NCBI GenBank assembly: GCA_003136515.1 | Contig: PLEU01000055.1 | Span: 1-12,758 of the forward strand | Direction: 5' to 3' | From: Spartobacteria bacterium | GTDB taxonomy: Bacteria > Verrucomicrobiota > Verrucomicrobiae > Chthoniobacterales > UBA6821 | Length of the DNA stretch: 12,758 nt | Shown here: one piece after another, positions 6,075 through 12,758 of the stretch | How the letters are laid out: each line of letters opens with the position of its first letter | Position numbering within the stretch: the stretch's first letter is position 1 | Position numbers and translations under genes: made by a program | The notes under the pieces: model-generated | What the model was told of the DNA's origin: nothing | The model's database searches: none | Seen by the model: the letters and a program-made list of their open reading frames with translations, nothing else

Positions 6075-9000
6075 ATGTCCCTCCCCCGGTTGATTCTCGA
6101 GTCTCTCGAGCCACGCATTGCGCCCGCTGTTATTTTGGCCGGGCCAACCTCCGTCGGAGGACAGCAATACAATAGCCAAGGGACACCCTTTCATTCAGCC
6201 TCGTCAGTCCCCACGGAGAATGGTGCGCTGACTGGATTTGCGAACGATAATTACTACCTCGCACTGAAAGCAGGCGACACGCTCAAGGTCTACACCACTT
6301 CAGGTTACGTGAACTTTATCACTGTCACGGCCGGTACGGTGGACGCTTTTTTTGTCGACAGTGATACCACAAATCCGGGAGTTCCCAATCTCAGTGAATT
6401 AACAGGTCTGTCTGTCAGTGCGGGGGCAAACCTTAAGGTGGGCTATAATATCAATGGAGACATCATTGCCAATCTCGATGGAGCGACCGGAAAGATCAAC
6501 GTCGCGAGCCTTATCTCCAACAAGCAGAATATAGCCTCCCTCAATACAGGTGGATTCAATGTCGGCGGAAGCATCATCGCTGGAGGTTCAATTTCAAATG
6601 TGACTGTGGGGAATGTCACTGATATCGCCACAGGAATTTCATCAGATACCCCCTATACTTTTGGTGGTTCCTCAGGTGTGGGCACCGGAACGCTCACCGA
6701 ATTCAGTGCAAGTCCTTCTCAGGGCACCGGTTTCCTTCCTGCCGCGAAGCTGGCTGGAGCGTCACTTTCCAATATCAGCGTGAATTCAGCGTCCGAGATC
6801 ATTGCCGGTGGTGGTGGTGCGGGGGCGGTTGGAGGAAACATCTCCAATGTTACCATCATTTCTGACTCCAATGGTATCATTGTTCAGGGAGGAGCCGGAG
6901 GAGCCGGAGCTGGCACCGTGATCAGTGGTGGTGGCGGAGGACAGGTTTCCAACGTCGTCATGTTCGGTCCCTCCGTGGCCGATACCAGCAATAACAGTTT
7001 GATTGATATCGCCGGGGGGGATGGTGGCAGTGCCCTAACTGGAAGCACCGGCGCTGGAGGTAACGGGGGGTTGGTCAACAAGATATGGGTGGGTTACTAT
7101 TATCCAAATCCGGCTAATCATAGTGTGATTGTTCCCTCCCAGAACTGGCTGAATGACGATGTTACAGTTCACGGTGGTGACGGGGGAGCCGGAGTTACTG
7201 CCGGGAATGGCGCCGGAGTGAACAACACCACGCTGCTCACTGCAACACCGCTCGCGTCAGCCAACGATATCCAGGTACTGGGAGGAGATGGGGGCGCCCT
7301 GTTTGCTAATGGGGTCAAGGCCGGCTTCGGAGGAACGATCAATACTTTCAATATTAAAGATTATTTGGACACTGCCTCTACGGCAGGAAGTTCCACGGTG
7401 CTTATCGAAGGGGGTGACGCTTCTTCCACGCAGAATTTGACATCCACGACTTGCGGCGGTGCTGCAGGAGGGTCAGTGATCAATCCATCCTCGGCTATCG
7501 GTGCTTTGGTCGGTCAATCCTTTGACCTTGTGGGGGGAAATGGTTCTAGTGGAACTCAGACGGGAGGAGCAGGCGGGGGAGTTTCTTATATTGATTTCGG
7601 CTCTTTTGCCGACGAATTCCTTCAAAATCTCACGGTCATTACTGGCGCCGGAGGGGCATCAACCACCGGCAATGGTGGCGCCGGCGGAAATATCACCGGC
7701 ATATTTGCCCCGGACACCAGTCTCAGTTCGTTGACGATGTCGATTGGTAACGGGGGCCAATCGGGATTTTCCACATTCGGAGCAATTGGAGGTAAAGGTG
7801 GTAGTATCAACTCGGTTTCCATTGGCGCGGATGATGCCTTGGACGCCAATTTCGCCGCATTAACACCTACGGCAGGCAACGGAGGCGATGGTTTCAAGGG
7901 CGGTGGTGCCGGTGGTTCGATACAGAACTTCAGTTTCTTCATTCCTTCAACAAACACTACGGCCCAGGCTTCTCTTGATGCCACGGCTGGTAATGGGGGG
8001 GCCGCCTTGGGTGCCACCGGCAATGGTGGTGCCGGTGGAGCCATTACCGGAGTTTCCTATAGCGCACAGGTTCCTGATCTAATCACCAATAATACTCCCA
8101 ACACTCAATTTGCGACCCTGAATGCGGGGAATGGTGGCAACGGTGCAGGCTCGGGCATTGCTGGCGCAGGCGGTTCCATTACCAAGTCAAATGCCCAGAC
8201 AATAGACAACGTGGGCTTTTATGCAGGAATTGGTGGCGATGCCGGTTCTAATGGACAAATCGGTGTCGGAGGATCGATAGGATCCGCGACTGCAGCTCAA
8301 GGGGTTTTTGCGGTTTCTGCCGACGGTGAGGTTTCTTATTTCGCTGGATCGGCTGGCAGTTCAAACGGAAGTGCTGCTGTTAAGACGGGAGCTGCAGGGG
8401 GCTCGATTATCAATGCAGTTGCCTCGGCTAACGGCGACATCACTTTCACTGCAGGTAGTGGGTCGGATGGGGGCAATGGAGGAAATATCTCGCAGATCGC
8501 GTTTTATGGATCACCGAATATCTTCACTCCAAACAACAATACAGCCATACCGGATGGTAACACCTCCGTAATCGCAGGGGATGGAGGGGATGCGATTTCC
8601 GCCACGACTGTGGCAGGAAAAGGTGGTAGCGTGACCAATGCCGCAGGCTACACCGGTTACTATTATAATAATGATGGGCGGGTGAATTCGGCGACTTTCC
8701 AGGCTGGAAACGGTGGCAGTGGTGGAAGTGTCGGTGGTGCGGGAGGCTCCTTCACGGGGTTGACGATTTACGGTGGCGAAGTGAGTTTCGGCATCGAGGC
8801 TGGTAACGGGGGAAGTGGCACCAACACAGGTGGAATCGGGGGTAACGTGAGCAATATCGCTGTCCAATCCACGGCCAGTAGTTCTGCTGCAGGCGGATCA
8901 TCGGGCAGCTCCACTTCAACACCGAATGTGACCATCTATGATGTCGTTGCAGGTAATGGTGGGAGCACGACACTATCGGCAAAGGGCGCTGCCGGAGGTA

Positions 9001-9578
9001 ATGTCACCAATGTGAATGTGGCCGGGGATATCGGTGTCCTCAATAGCGTTAAGTATGGGTATGCAACCGATGGCAGTGCAATGGGAGGCATTTTTGCCGG
9101 GGTTGGAGGCGCAGGGAAGACTGGCAGCGCTCTTAATGGTAACGTATCCACCATCACAGCGCAGGCGATCTCCGCGATTGTTGCAGGCACCGGAGCTTCG
9201 CCGTTGCTCGTCAATAACGTAAACGGGATTTATCTCAGCGGTGATACAGCGCCAACAGCCACTTCAACGGGTGCCTTTAACAATTTTCCGACAGCAACGG
9301 CGACCAATACCGTGGCCAATGTTGTCGGTGGTAAGTACGGTGATCCGACACTGCCTAACGCTGTTGATTTTCAGACGAGTAACGACGGAAGTCTAACTCC
9401 CTCAGGTGCGGGTTCCATAGCTTGGACGCTTGGCGGAACAGATCCTATTGACGGGCTGGTAGCTGCATTGACTCTAACCGCAAACCGTAACTTCACACCC
9501 TTGGCCTTCCTGACAACAGATACAAGCCAGTCGACAGGATACGGGATTTACCTGCCACCCGTACCTGTGGTTTCCTAG
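6075..9578 (+). CDS. Giant Gly/Asn-rich repeat protein with LEPR-type N-terminal motif (copy 1)
   Basis: The protein has 1167 residues from the ATG at 6075. The same frame is open from TTG 6030 and GTG 6039, but the ATG places LESLEPRIAPA (8-18) close to the N-terminus, as in the next gene. That motif resembles the LEPR-xLL segment found at the start of very large bacterial repeat proteins; no ordinary signal peptide is seen. Residues of roughly 19-160 have a counterpart in the next gene (NINGDI followed by I/V-x-x-L). From about residue 242 to 1030 lie some 20 imperfect repeats of about 40 residues with the pattern AGNGG...GGAGGxIxNVxV, suggesting a parallel beta-helix or similar solenoid. 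The C-terminal 135 residues are non-repetitive and unrecognised, without autotransporter barrel, LPXTG or PEP-CTERM signal. It is rich in Gly, Ala, Ser, Thr and Asn and almost lacks Cys. A surface or matrix protein is inferred; the function is unknown. Confidence 0.85.
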   Translation: MSLPRLILESLEPRIAPAVILAGPTSVGGQQYNSQGTPFHSASSVPTENGALTGFANDNYYLALKAGDTLKVYTTSGYVNFITVTAGTVDAFFVDSDTTNPGVPNLSELTGLSVSAGANLKVGYNINGDIIANLDGATGKINVASLISNKQNIASLNTGGFNVGGSIIAGGSISNVTVGNVTDIATGISSDTPYTFGGSSGVGTGTLTEFSASPSQGTGFLPAAKLAGASLSNISVNSASEIIAGGGGAGAVGGNISNVTIISDSNGIIVQGGAGGAGAGTVISGGGGGQVSNVVMFGPSVADTSNNSLIDIAGGDGGSALTGSTGAGGNGGLVNKIWVGYYYPNPANHSVIVPSQNWLNDDVTVHGGDGGAGVTAGNGAGVNNTTLLTATPLASANDIQVLGGDGGALFANGVKAGFGGTINTFNIKDYLDTASTAGSSTVLIEGGDASSTQNLTSTTCGGAAGGSVINPSSAIGALVGQSFDLVGGNGSSGTQTGGAGGGVSYIDFGSFADEFLQNLTVITGAGGASTTGNGGAGGNITGIFAPDTSLSSLTMSIGNGGQSGFSTFGAIGGKGGSINSVSIGADDALDANFAALTPTAGNGGDGFKGGGAGGSIQNFSFFIPSTNTTAQASLDATAGNGGAALGATGNGGAGGAITGVSYSAQVPDLITNNTPNTQFATLNAGNGGNGAGSGIAGAGGSITKSNAQTIDNVGFYAGIGGDAGSNGQIGVGGSIGSATAAQGVFAVSADGEVSYFAGSAGSSNGSAAVKTGAAGGSIINAVASANGDITFTAGSGSDGGNGGNISQIAFYGSPNIFTPNNNTAIPDGNTSVIAGDGGDAISATTVAGKGGSVTNAAGYTGYYYNNDGRVNSATFQAGNGGSGGSVGGAGGSFTGLTIYGGEVSFGIEAGNGGSGTNTGGIGGNVSNIAVQSTASSSAAGGSSGSSTSTPNVTIYDVVAGNGGSTTLSAKGAAGGNVTNVNVAGDIGVLNSVKYGYATDGSAMGGIFAGVGGAGKTGSALNGNVSTITAQAISAIVAGTGASPLLVNNVNGIYLSGDTAPTATSTGAFNNFPTATATNTVANVVGGKYGDPTLPNAVDFQTSNDGSLTPSGAGSIAWTLGGTDPIDGLVAALTLTANRNFTPLAFLTTDTSQSTGYGIYLPPVPVVS
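6096..6128 (+). other. LESLEPRIAPA N-terminal motif, copy 1
   Basis: The eleven codons encode LESLEPRIAPA, identical in protein sequence to the motif at 9649-9681. Seven of the eleven codons differ between copies, always at the third base, so the match is not a recent DNA duplication. It resembles LEPR-xLL type N-terminal motifs of giant repeat proteins and may be a sorting or export signal (inference). Confidence 0.8.
6798..9170 (+). repeat. Glycine-rich coding repeat array, about 20 imperfect units
   Basis: The units encode [IV]xAGNGG-(spacer)-GGAGGxIxNVxV, with clear copies such as AGNGGDGFKGGGAGGSIQNF, AGNGGAALGATGNGGAGGAI and AGNGGSGGSVGGAGGSFTGL. Average spacing is about 118 bp, with variable spacer length. 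The repeats are conserved at protein level but diverged at DNA level, so they are old or under selection. GGxI plus alternating hydrophobics fit one beta-strand rung plus a glycine turn per half unit. Confidence 0.8.
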
Positions 9579-9615
9579 AGCCTGCCAGCGTCACGAACCG
9601 AGCATTATTCCCCAC

Positions 9616-12600
9616 ATGAAAAAACAGACACGCTCACCAAGGACATTTCTTGAGTCTCTGGAGCCACGGATCGCTCCGGCCGGTTTGTCCGGCATCACCT
9701 ACTTTACTTGGACGCTTGGCTCACCACAACTTCTCAAGGCGGGTCAGGGACTTGAGACGAGCGGAGGCCAGTATGTTGTCGCTGTGACTCAGGGATCGGC
9801 GATCATTTATACTACAGACATTAATGGAAGTGGTCAGTTCGAGCCTAATGATATCACCGGAATTGCGGCCGGTAACGGGCTCAAGCTAACATCTTTTGTC
9901 AATATAAATGGAGATATCGTGACCGATTTGCAGTCCAATGGCACCCTTTCCGACTCCAGCGGGAATGCCGACAGCCACAATGGCCTGCTCTTATTGAACT
10001 CCACAATCGATGCAATCACACTGCGTTCGGTGACTGCAGCCGATGTAACGCCGGCAACACTGGCGCTCGCACAGAAAACAAATCCAAGCGCCACAGCAGC
10101 AAGTATTTACACAAATTTATTACTTCCTAGCACTTATTCCATCAACGGCAACATTTATGCCGGCGGCGGGGTCGGGGATGGTGCTTCAGGAGATGGGGTT
10201 GTCATTGATACCGCAGGGGCCAGTCTTCAAGCCACCCAATTTGCTGGTAATAATCAGTATTACTCCGTGACCGGAATTGCGCCCTATATCGGAACTATCA
10301 AGACGGGTACAGCCGCTGGAGACAATACCTTCAGTTTCGGATATTACACCTCTGGCACACAGGATGGTCAGCAATATGTCGGCAATCCAGGTTCAATTCC
10401 AACACTCGGACCTTTCACGCCGGGGATCGGCGTATCAGGAGGCAGTATCAATGGGCTGCTGGTTGGTAACGGAGCATCAACTGGGACTAATACCCCTGTT
10501 GCATTCTCTATCAGTGCAATTGATGCCGGAAATGGCGGGATTGGAGCGGCGGGGGGAAGCATCTCGAATATCCAACTCGATGGTAACACCGGCGGTTTAC
10601 AGATCGTCGCTGGAAACGGCGGTTCCGGTCCTACTGGGGGCAATGGAGGGGCCATCAGCGCTCTGTCCGATCTTGGTTCAGTGGAGGGGGTCGTCCAGAT
10701 CCAGACAGGGAGTGGGGGAGAAGGATATGTCGGAACGGGGGGAGCAGCGGGCGCAATTTCTCTCGGTCAGTTCCTAATGAATGGTGATGTACACATCACG
10801 ATCGGGAATGGTGGCAATGCACTTGGCAATGCTGGTGGCGGTAATACACTTACCAATGCCACTTTGTCTCCCACTTCAGCTGGTGGGCTTGCAACCGCAG
10901 TCTCGGTGATCACCACCTATAGGACAGCAGGTGAAGTTGGAACTCCGAATTTGATTGATTTCAATGATGACGGTTATTCCGACGTTGTTTTTGTGACGAA
11001 CTCGCCGGATCAAATCGGCATCGCTTTTGGCGGTCCCGATGGCATCAACTCTAGTTCGCCTGTTCTTTACCTTGCCGCACCCAGCATTGGTACCCAGAGT
11101 CATAATTCCCCCGATATCGTCGTGGGGGATTTCACGGGACAATACTATCCTGATGGCACGCCGATTCTTGATATCGCGGTTGCCAACTCCACCCCGAACA
11201 ACACCAATGGCATCCAGATTTTTCTGAATCCGGCCACCCAAACGGGAACAGGTGATGGATATCAGGATCAGGGACTCTTTGGCTCAGGAGGTGGATGGTC
11301 GGCGTTGGCGCAAGTACCAGAAAGCACAACAGATTTTGGGCAAAATTTCATAACCCCAAATGTCCATGTGCCACTGCCGGTTCTGAATTCCGGCTCCAAT
11401 GGCAATCCTGTTGATGGCGGCTTCCTCTACAGTGGGGCCGCAGTGACTAACCTCGTCGTCGGTGACTTCAACGGAGCCACCTATTCTACTGCTCATCCTT
11501 ATGCACCAGCCACCAATCCCATTCTTGATCTGGCATACACCACTCAGGTCTTTGAAGCCAACACACCCACACCTAACCCGTTTACCGAGGTAGTGATGCT
11601 TCAAGGAACGGGGAATGGAGAGTTCTTTGCCAATTTTAATTATAATAGCCTAACAAATGCTCCGTTAAACATGCCCGTATCGGATGGCGGTATTGGAGGA
11701 GGGGCGGGGACCGGTCCATTCCAGCTAGTGGCGACTGCTGCGAGTGCGGGTGATGTTAATTCTGATATGTTGGTGCTGTCAGGCGTGGACGACGCAGGCT
11801 ATGGTTCGATCAAAGTCATTCAGTACCTCAACCCCGTCCAGCAAGAGAAGTTTAATGAGGGAAGTTCAACCATAGTTTCGACCGGCCTCGATACCCCCTC
11901 TTATACCTATTCCCTGACAACCGTCGATTCGACCACCCCCTTTTACGATACTCTTCAGTTTAATAACCCAGGGAATGCTTGGAGTGCTACAGTAACGACC
12001 TCTCCCGCCACTCCCATAGCTATTGCAGTAACGACAATCCCGGGGCCCCCGTCCCCCCCTTCGGTGAGCGATCTCACGGGAAGTATTTTTGAGGTGCTCG
12101 CTCTTGACACCGGAAATGCAATCTCCTCCGCTGCCGGCGCTTATAGTCCTGTTCCAGGATCAGCTGCTGGTCTTGCTTCATTCAGTACCGATGCCAATGC
12201 CGAGCAGGGAGTGGTTCTTACCGGGCAGCCGCAAACTTTGTTCAGCAGCAACTCGGGTATTTCGTATGCCTTCAGCGGCATTGTGGCGGGAGATCTGAAG
12301 GGTGCTAACGGAGATCTACAGTTTGGCCTCTATACAAGCGCTCCCCAGGGCCAGAATCCGACTGGGATAGAGGTATTTGATCTGGCTCCCAATGGGGATT
12401 TGCACGGTGCAATGAGCTACAATGCCGACTTGAGCGTTGATGGCCTCATCAGTGCTCAGTCACCTAAAGCGGGATATGATGCAAATATCGTTCAATTCGG
12501 CCTCTTCACAAATACTTCTCATACGACCGTTACCAATGAAATAACCGGTGAGACAACCACCACACTGACTAATACACTTACCAGTCATGTGGGATATATT

Positions 12601-12758
12601 GCGTCGATGCCGACCAATACAGCGAATCAAACGGGAACAAACGGCTCCGGGAGTAATGACGAATTAATCCAAAGTTTTGGCAATACTGGAGACGGCACCG
12701 TGAACCTTGGCCTTAATAACTACAACTTTGTTCTCACTGCGGGAAGCGGGGGAAATTT
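9616..12758 (+). CDS. Giant LEPR-type repeat protein with FG-GAP/VCBS-like beta-propeller (copy 2, 3' partial)
   Basis: The frame from ATG 9616 is open without a stop to the right edge: at least 1047 codons. The start is set by MKKQTRSPRTF followed by LESLEPRIAPA (residues 12-22). Residues 23-150 correspond to copy 1 (YTTDINGSGQFEPNDITG, VNINGDIVTDL). Residues 299-419 carry about four AGNGG/GGxI repeats. From residue 448 to about 970 there are FG-GAP/VCBS-like units: DFNDDGYSDVV (448-458, Ca-binding DxNxDG type), AFGGPDG, and repeated GDF/GDV/GDL markers near 504, 616, 712 and 892 with weaker ones near 818 and 940, which together suit a six- or seven-blade beta-propeller. Residue 1041 onwards returns to glycine-rich repeat (LTAGSGGN). 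It lies 37 bp after copy 1 with no terminator, so co-transcription is likely. Surface adhesion or matrix binding is plausible but unproven. Confidence 0.85.
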   Translation, partial: MKKQTRSPRTFLESLEPRIAPAGLSGITYFTWTLGSPQLLKAGQGLETSGGQYVVAVTQGSAIIYTTDINGSGQFEPNDITGIAAGNGLKLTSFVNINGDIVTDLQSNGTLSDSSGNADSHNGLLLLNSTIDAITLRSVTAADVTPATLALAQKTNPSATAASIYTNLLLPSTYSINGNIYAGGGVGDGASGDGVVIDTAGASLQATQFAGNNQYYSVTGIAPYIGTIKTGTAAGDNTFSFGYYTSGTQDGQQYVGNPGSIPTLGPFTPGIGVSGGSINGLLVGNGASTGTNTPVAFSISAIDAGNGGIGAAGGSISNIQLDGNTGGLQIVAGNGGSGPTGGNGGAISALSDLGSVEGVVQIQTGSGGEGYVGTGGAAGAISLGQFLMNGDVHITIGNGGNALGNAGGGNTLTNATLSPTSAGGLATAVSVITTYRTAGEVGTPNLIDFNDDGYSDVVFVTNSPDQIGIAFGGPDGINSSSPVLYLAAPSIGTQSHNSPDIVVGDFTGQYYPDGTPILDIAVANSTPNNTNGIQIFLNPATQTGTGDGYQDQGLFGSGGGWSALAQVPESTTDFGQNFITPNVHVPLPVLNSGSNGNPVDGGFLYSGAAVTNLVVGDFNGATYSTAHPYAPATNPILDLAYTTQVFEANTPTPNPFTEVVMLQGTGNGEFFANFNYNSLTNAPLNMPVSDGGIGGGAGTGPFQLVATAASAGDVNSDMLVLSGVDDAGYGSIKVIQYLNPVQQEKFNEGSSTIVSTGLDTPSYTYSLTTVDSTTPFYDTLQFNNPGNAWSATVTTSPATPIAIAVTTIPGPPSPPSVSDLTGSIFEVLALDTGNAISSAAGAYSPVPGSAAGLASFSTDANAEQGVVLTGQPQTLFSSNSGISYAFSGIVAGDLKGANGDLQFGLYTSAPQGQNPTGIEVFDLAPNGDLHGAMSYNADLSVDGLISAQSPKAGYDANIVQFGLFTNTSHTTVTNEITGETTTTLTNTLTSHVGYIASMPTNTANQTGTNGSGSNDELIQSFGNTGDGTVNLGLNNYNFVLTAGSGGN
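9649..9681 (+). other. LESLEPRIAPA N-terminal motif, copy 2
   Basis: This is the second occurrence of the same eleven residues, at residues 12-22, after a basic MKKQTRSPR head. The preceding residue is Phe here and Ile in copy 1, so the shared pattern is R-x-[IF]-LESLEPRIAPA. Confidence 0.8.
10510..10872 (+). repeat. Glycine-rich repeat block of copy 2, about four units
   Basis: Four units of the same type as in copy 1 are readable: AGNGGIGAAGGSISNIQL, AGNGGSGPTGGNGGAISAL, GSGGEGYVGTGGAAGAISL and GNGGNALGNAGGGNTLTNA. They sit between the homologous N-terminal region and the propeller-like domain. Confidence 0.7.
10957..12520 (+). other. FG-GAP/VCBS-like beta-propeller region of copy 2
   Basis: Repeated units share a [V/A]GD[FVL]-x-G/N-D opening followed by a hydrophobic strand (LDIAVAN, LDLAYTT, MLVLSGV, LQFGLYT). 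The first is the best match, with DFNDDGYSDVV plus AFGGPDG, as in FG-GAP repeats of integrin-like and VCBS proteins. Markers fall at residues 448, 504, 616, 712, about 818, 892 and about 940. Blade number is an inference. Confidence 0.6.

Noticed and set aside
7622..8044. Proline-rich open frames on the minus strand across the first giant gene
   Set aside because: They are reverse complements of glycine codons (GGN read as NCC), so a Pro/Ala-rich shadow is expected.
6798..9170. CRISPR array or tandem DNA repeat
   Set aside because: The repeats are imperfect, in frame, of variable spacing and conserved at protein level, so they are coding repeats.
6075..9578. PE_PGRS protein of a mycobacterium
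   Set aside because: The AGNGG strings look similar, but there is no PE head, and gene neighbours and the outer-membrane barrel point to a Gram-negative diderm.
9100..9578. Autotransporter C-terminal barrel on copy 1
   Set aside because: The last 135 residues lack the alternating aromatic strands and terminal aromatic residue expected of an autotransporter barrel.

Overview
The window looks like chromosomal DNA from a Gram-negative, diderm bacterium of moderate GC. The best guess is a member of the Verrucomicrobiota. This is an inference from three things: the compact tRNA-thiolation/riboflavin/nusB/ftsY gene run, a small outer-membrane beta-barrel gene, and two giant Gly/Asn-rich proteins that open with a LEPR-type N-terminal motif. 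No mobile element, CRISPR array, rRNA or tRNA gene was seen.

Layout. (1) 2-688, plus strand: the 3' part of an AraC-family regulator, cut by the left edge. (2) 692-5029, minus strand: a tight housekeeping cluster read right to left as mnmA, ribBA, ribH, nusB, ftsY. Junctions are 4-base (mnmA/ribBA) and 1-base (nusB/ftsY) overlaps, a 5-bp gap (ribH/nusB) and one 90-bp gap (ribBA/ribH). ftsY runs to within 3 bp of the convergent araC gene. (3) 5171-5704, minus strand: a secreted small beta-barrel outer-membrane protein with its own intrinsic terminator, which separates it from mnmA. (4) 5705-6029: a divergent, non-coding control region. (5) 6075-9578 and 9616 to the right edge, plus strand: two tandem giant proteins, 37 bp apart. 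Both begin with the same 11-residue motif LESLEPRIAPA and both carry AGNGG/GGxI glycine-rich repeats. The second is an uninterrupted frame of at least 1047 codons that leaves the window. It adds a domain that looks like an FG-GAP/VCBS beta-propeller.

How the parts work together. The minus-strand cluster joins flavin synthesis (RibBA makes both precursors and RibH condenses them to lumazine) with tRNA wobble thiolation (MnmA), antitermination (NusB) and the SRP receptor (FtsY). The plus-strand pair is the most unusual content: two divergent paralogues, probably co-transcribed, probably exported and surface-associated, beginning beside an outer-membrane protein gene. The 11-residue motif is kept although 7 of its 11 codons differ synonymously, so the protein sequence itself is under selection. 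Almost none of the start codons in the window has a recognisable Shine-Dalgarno sequence.
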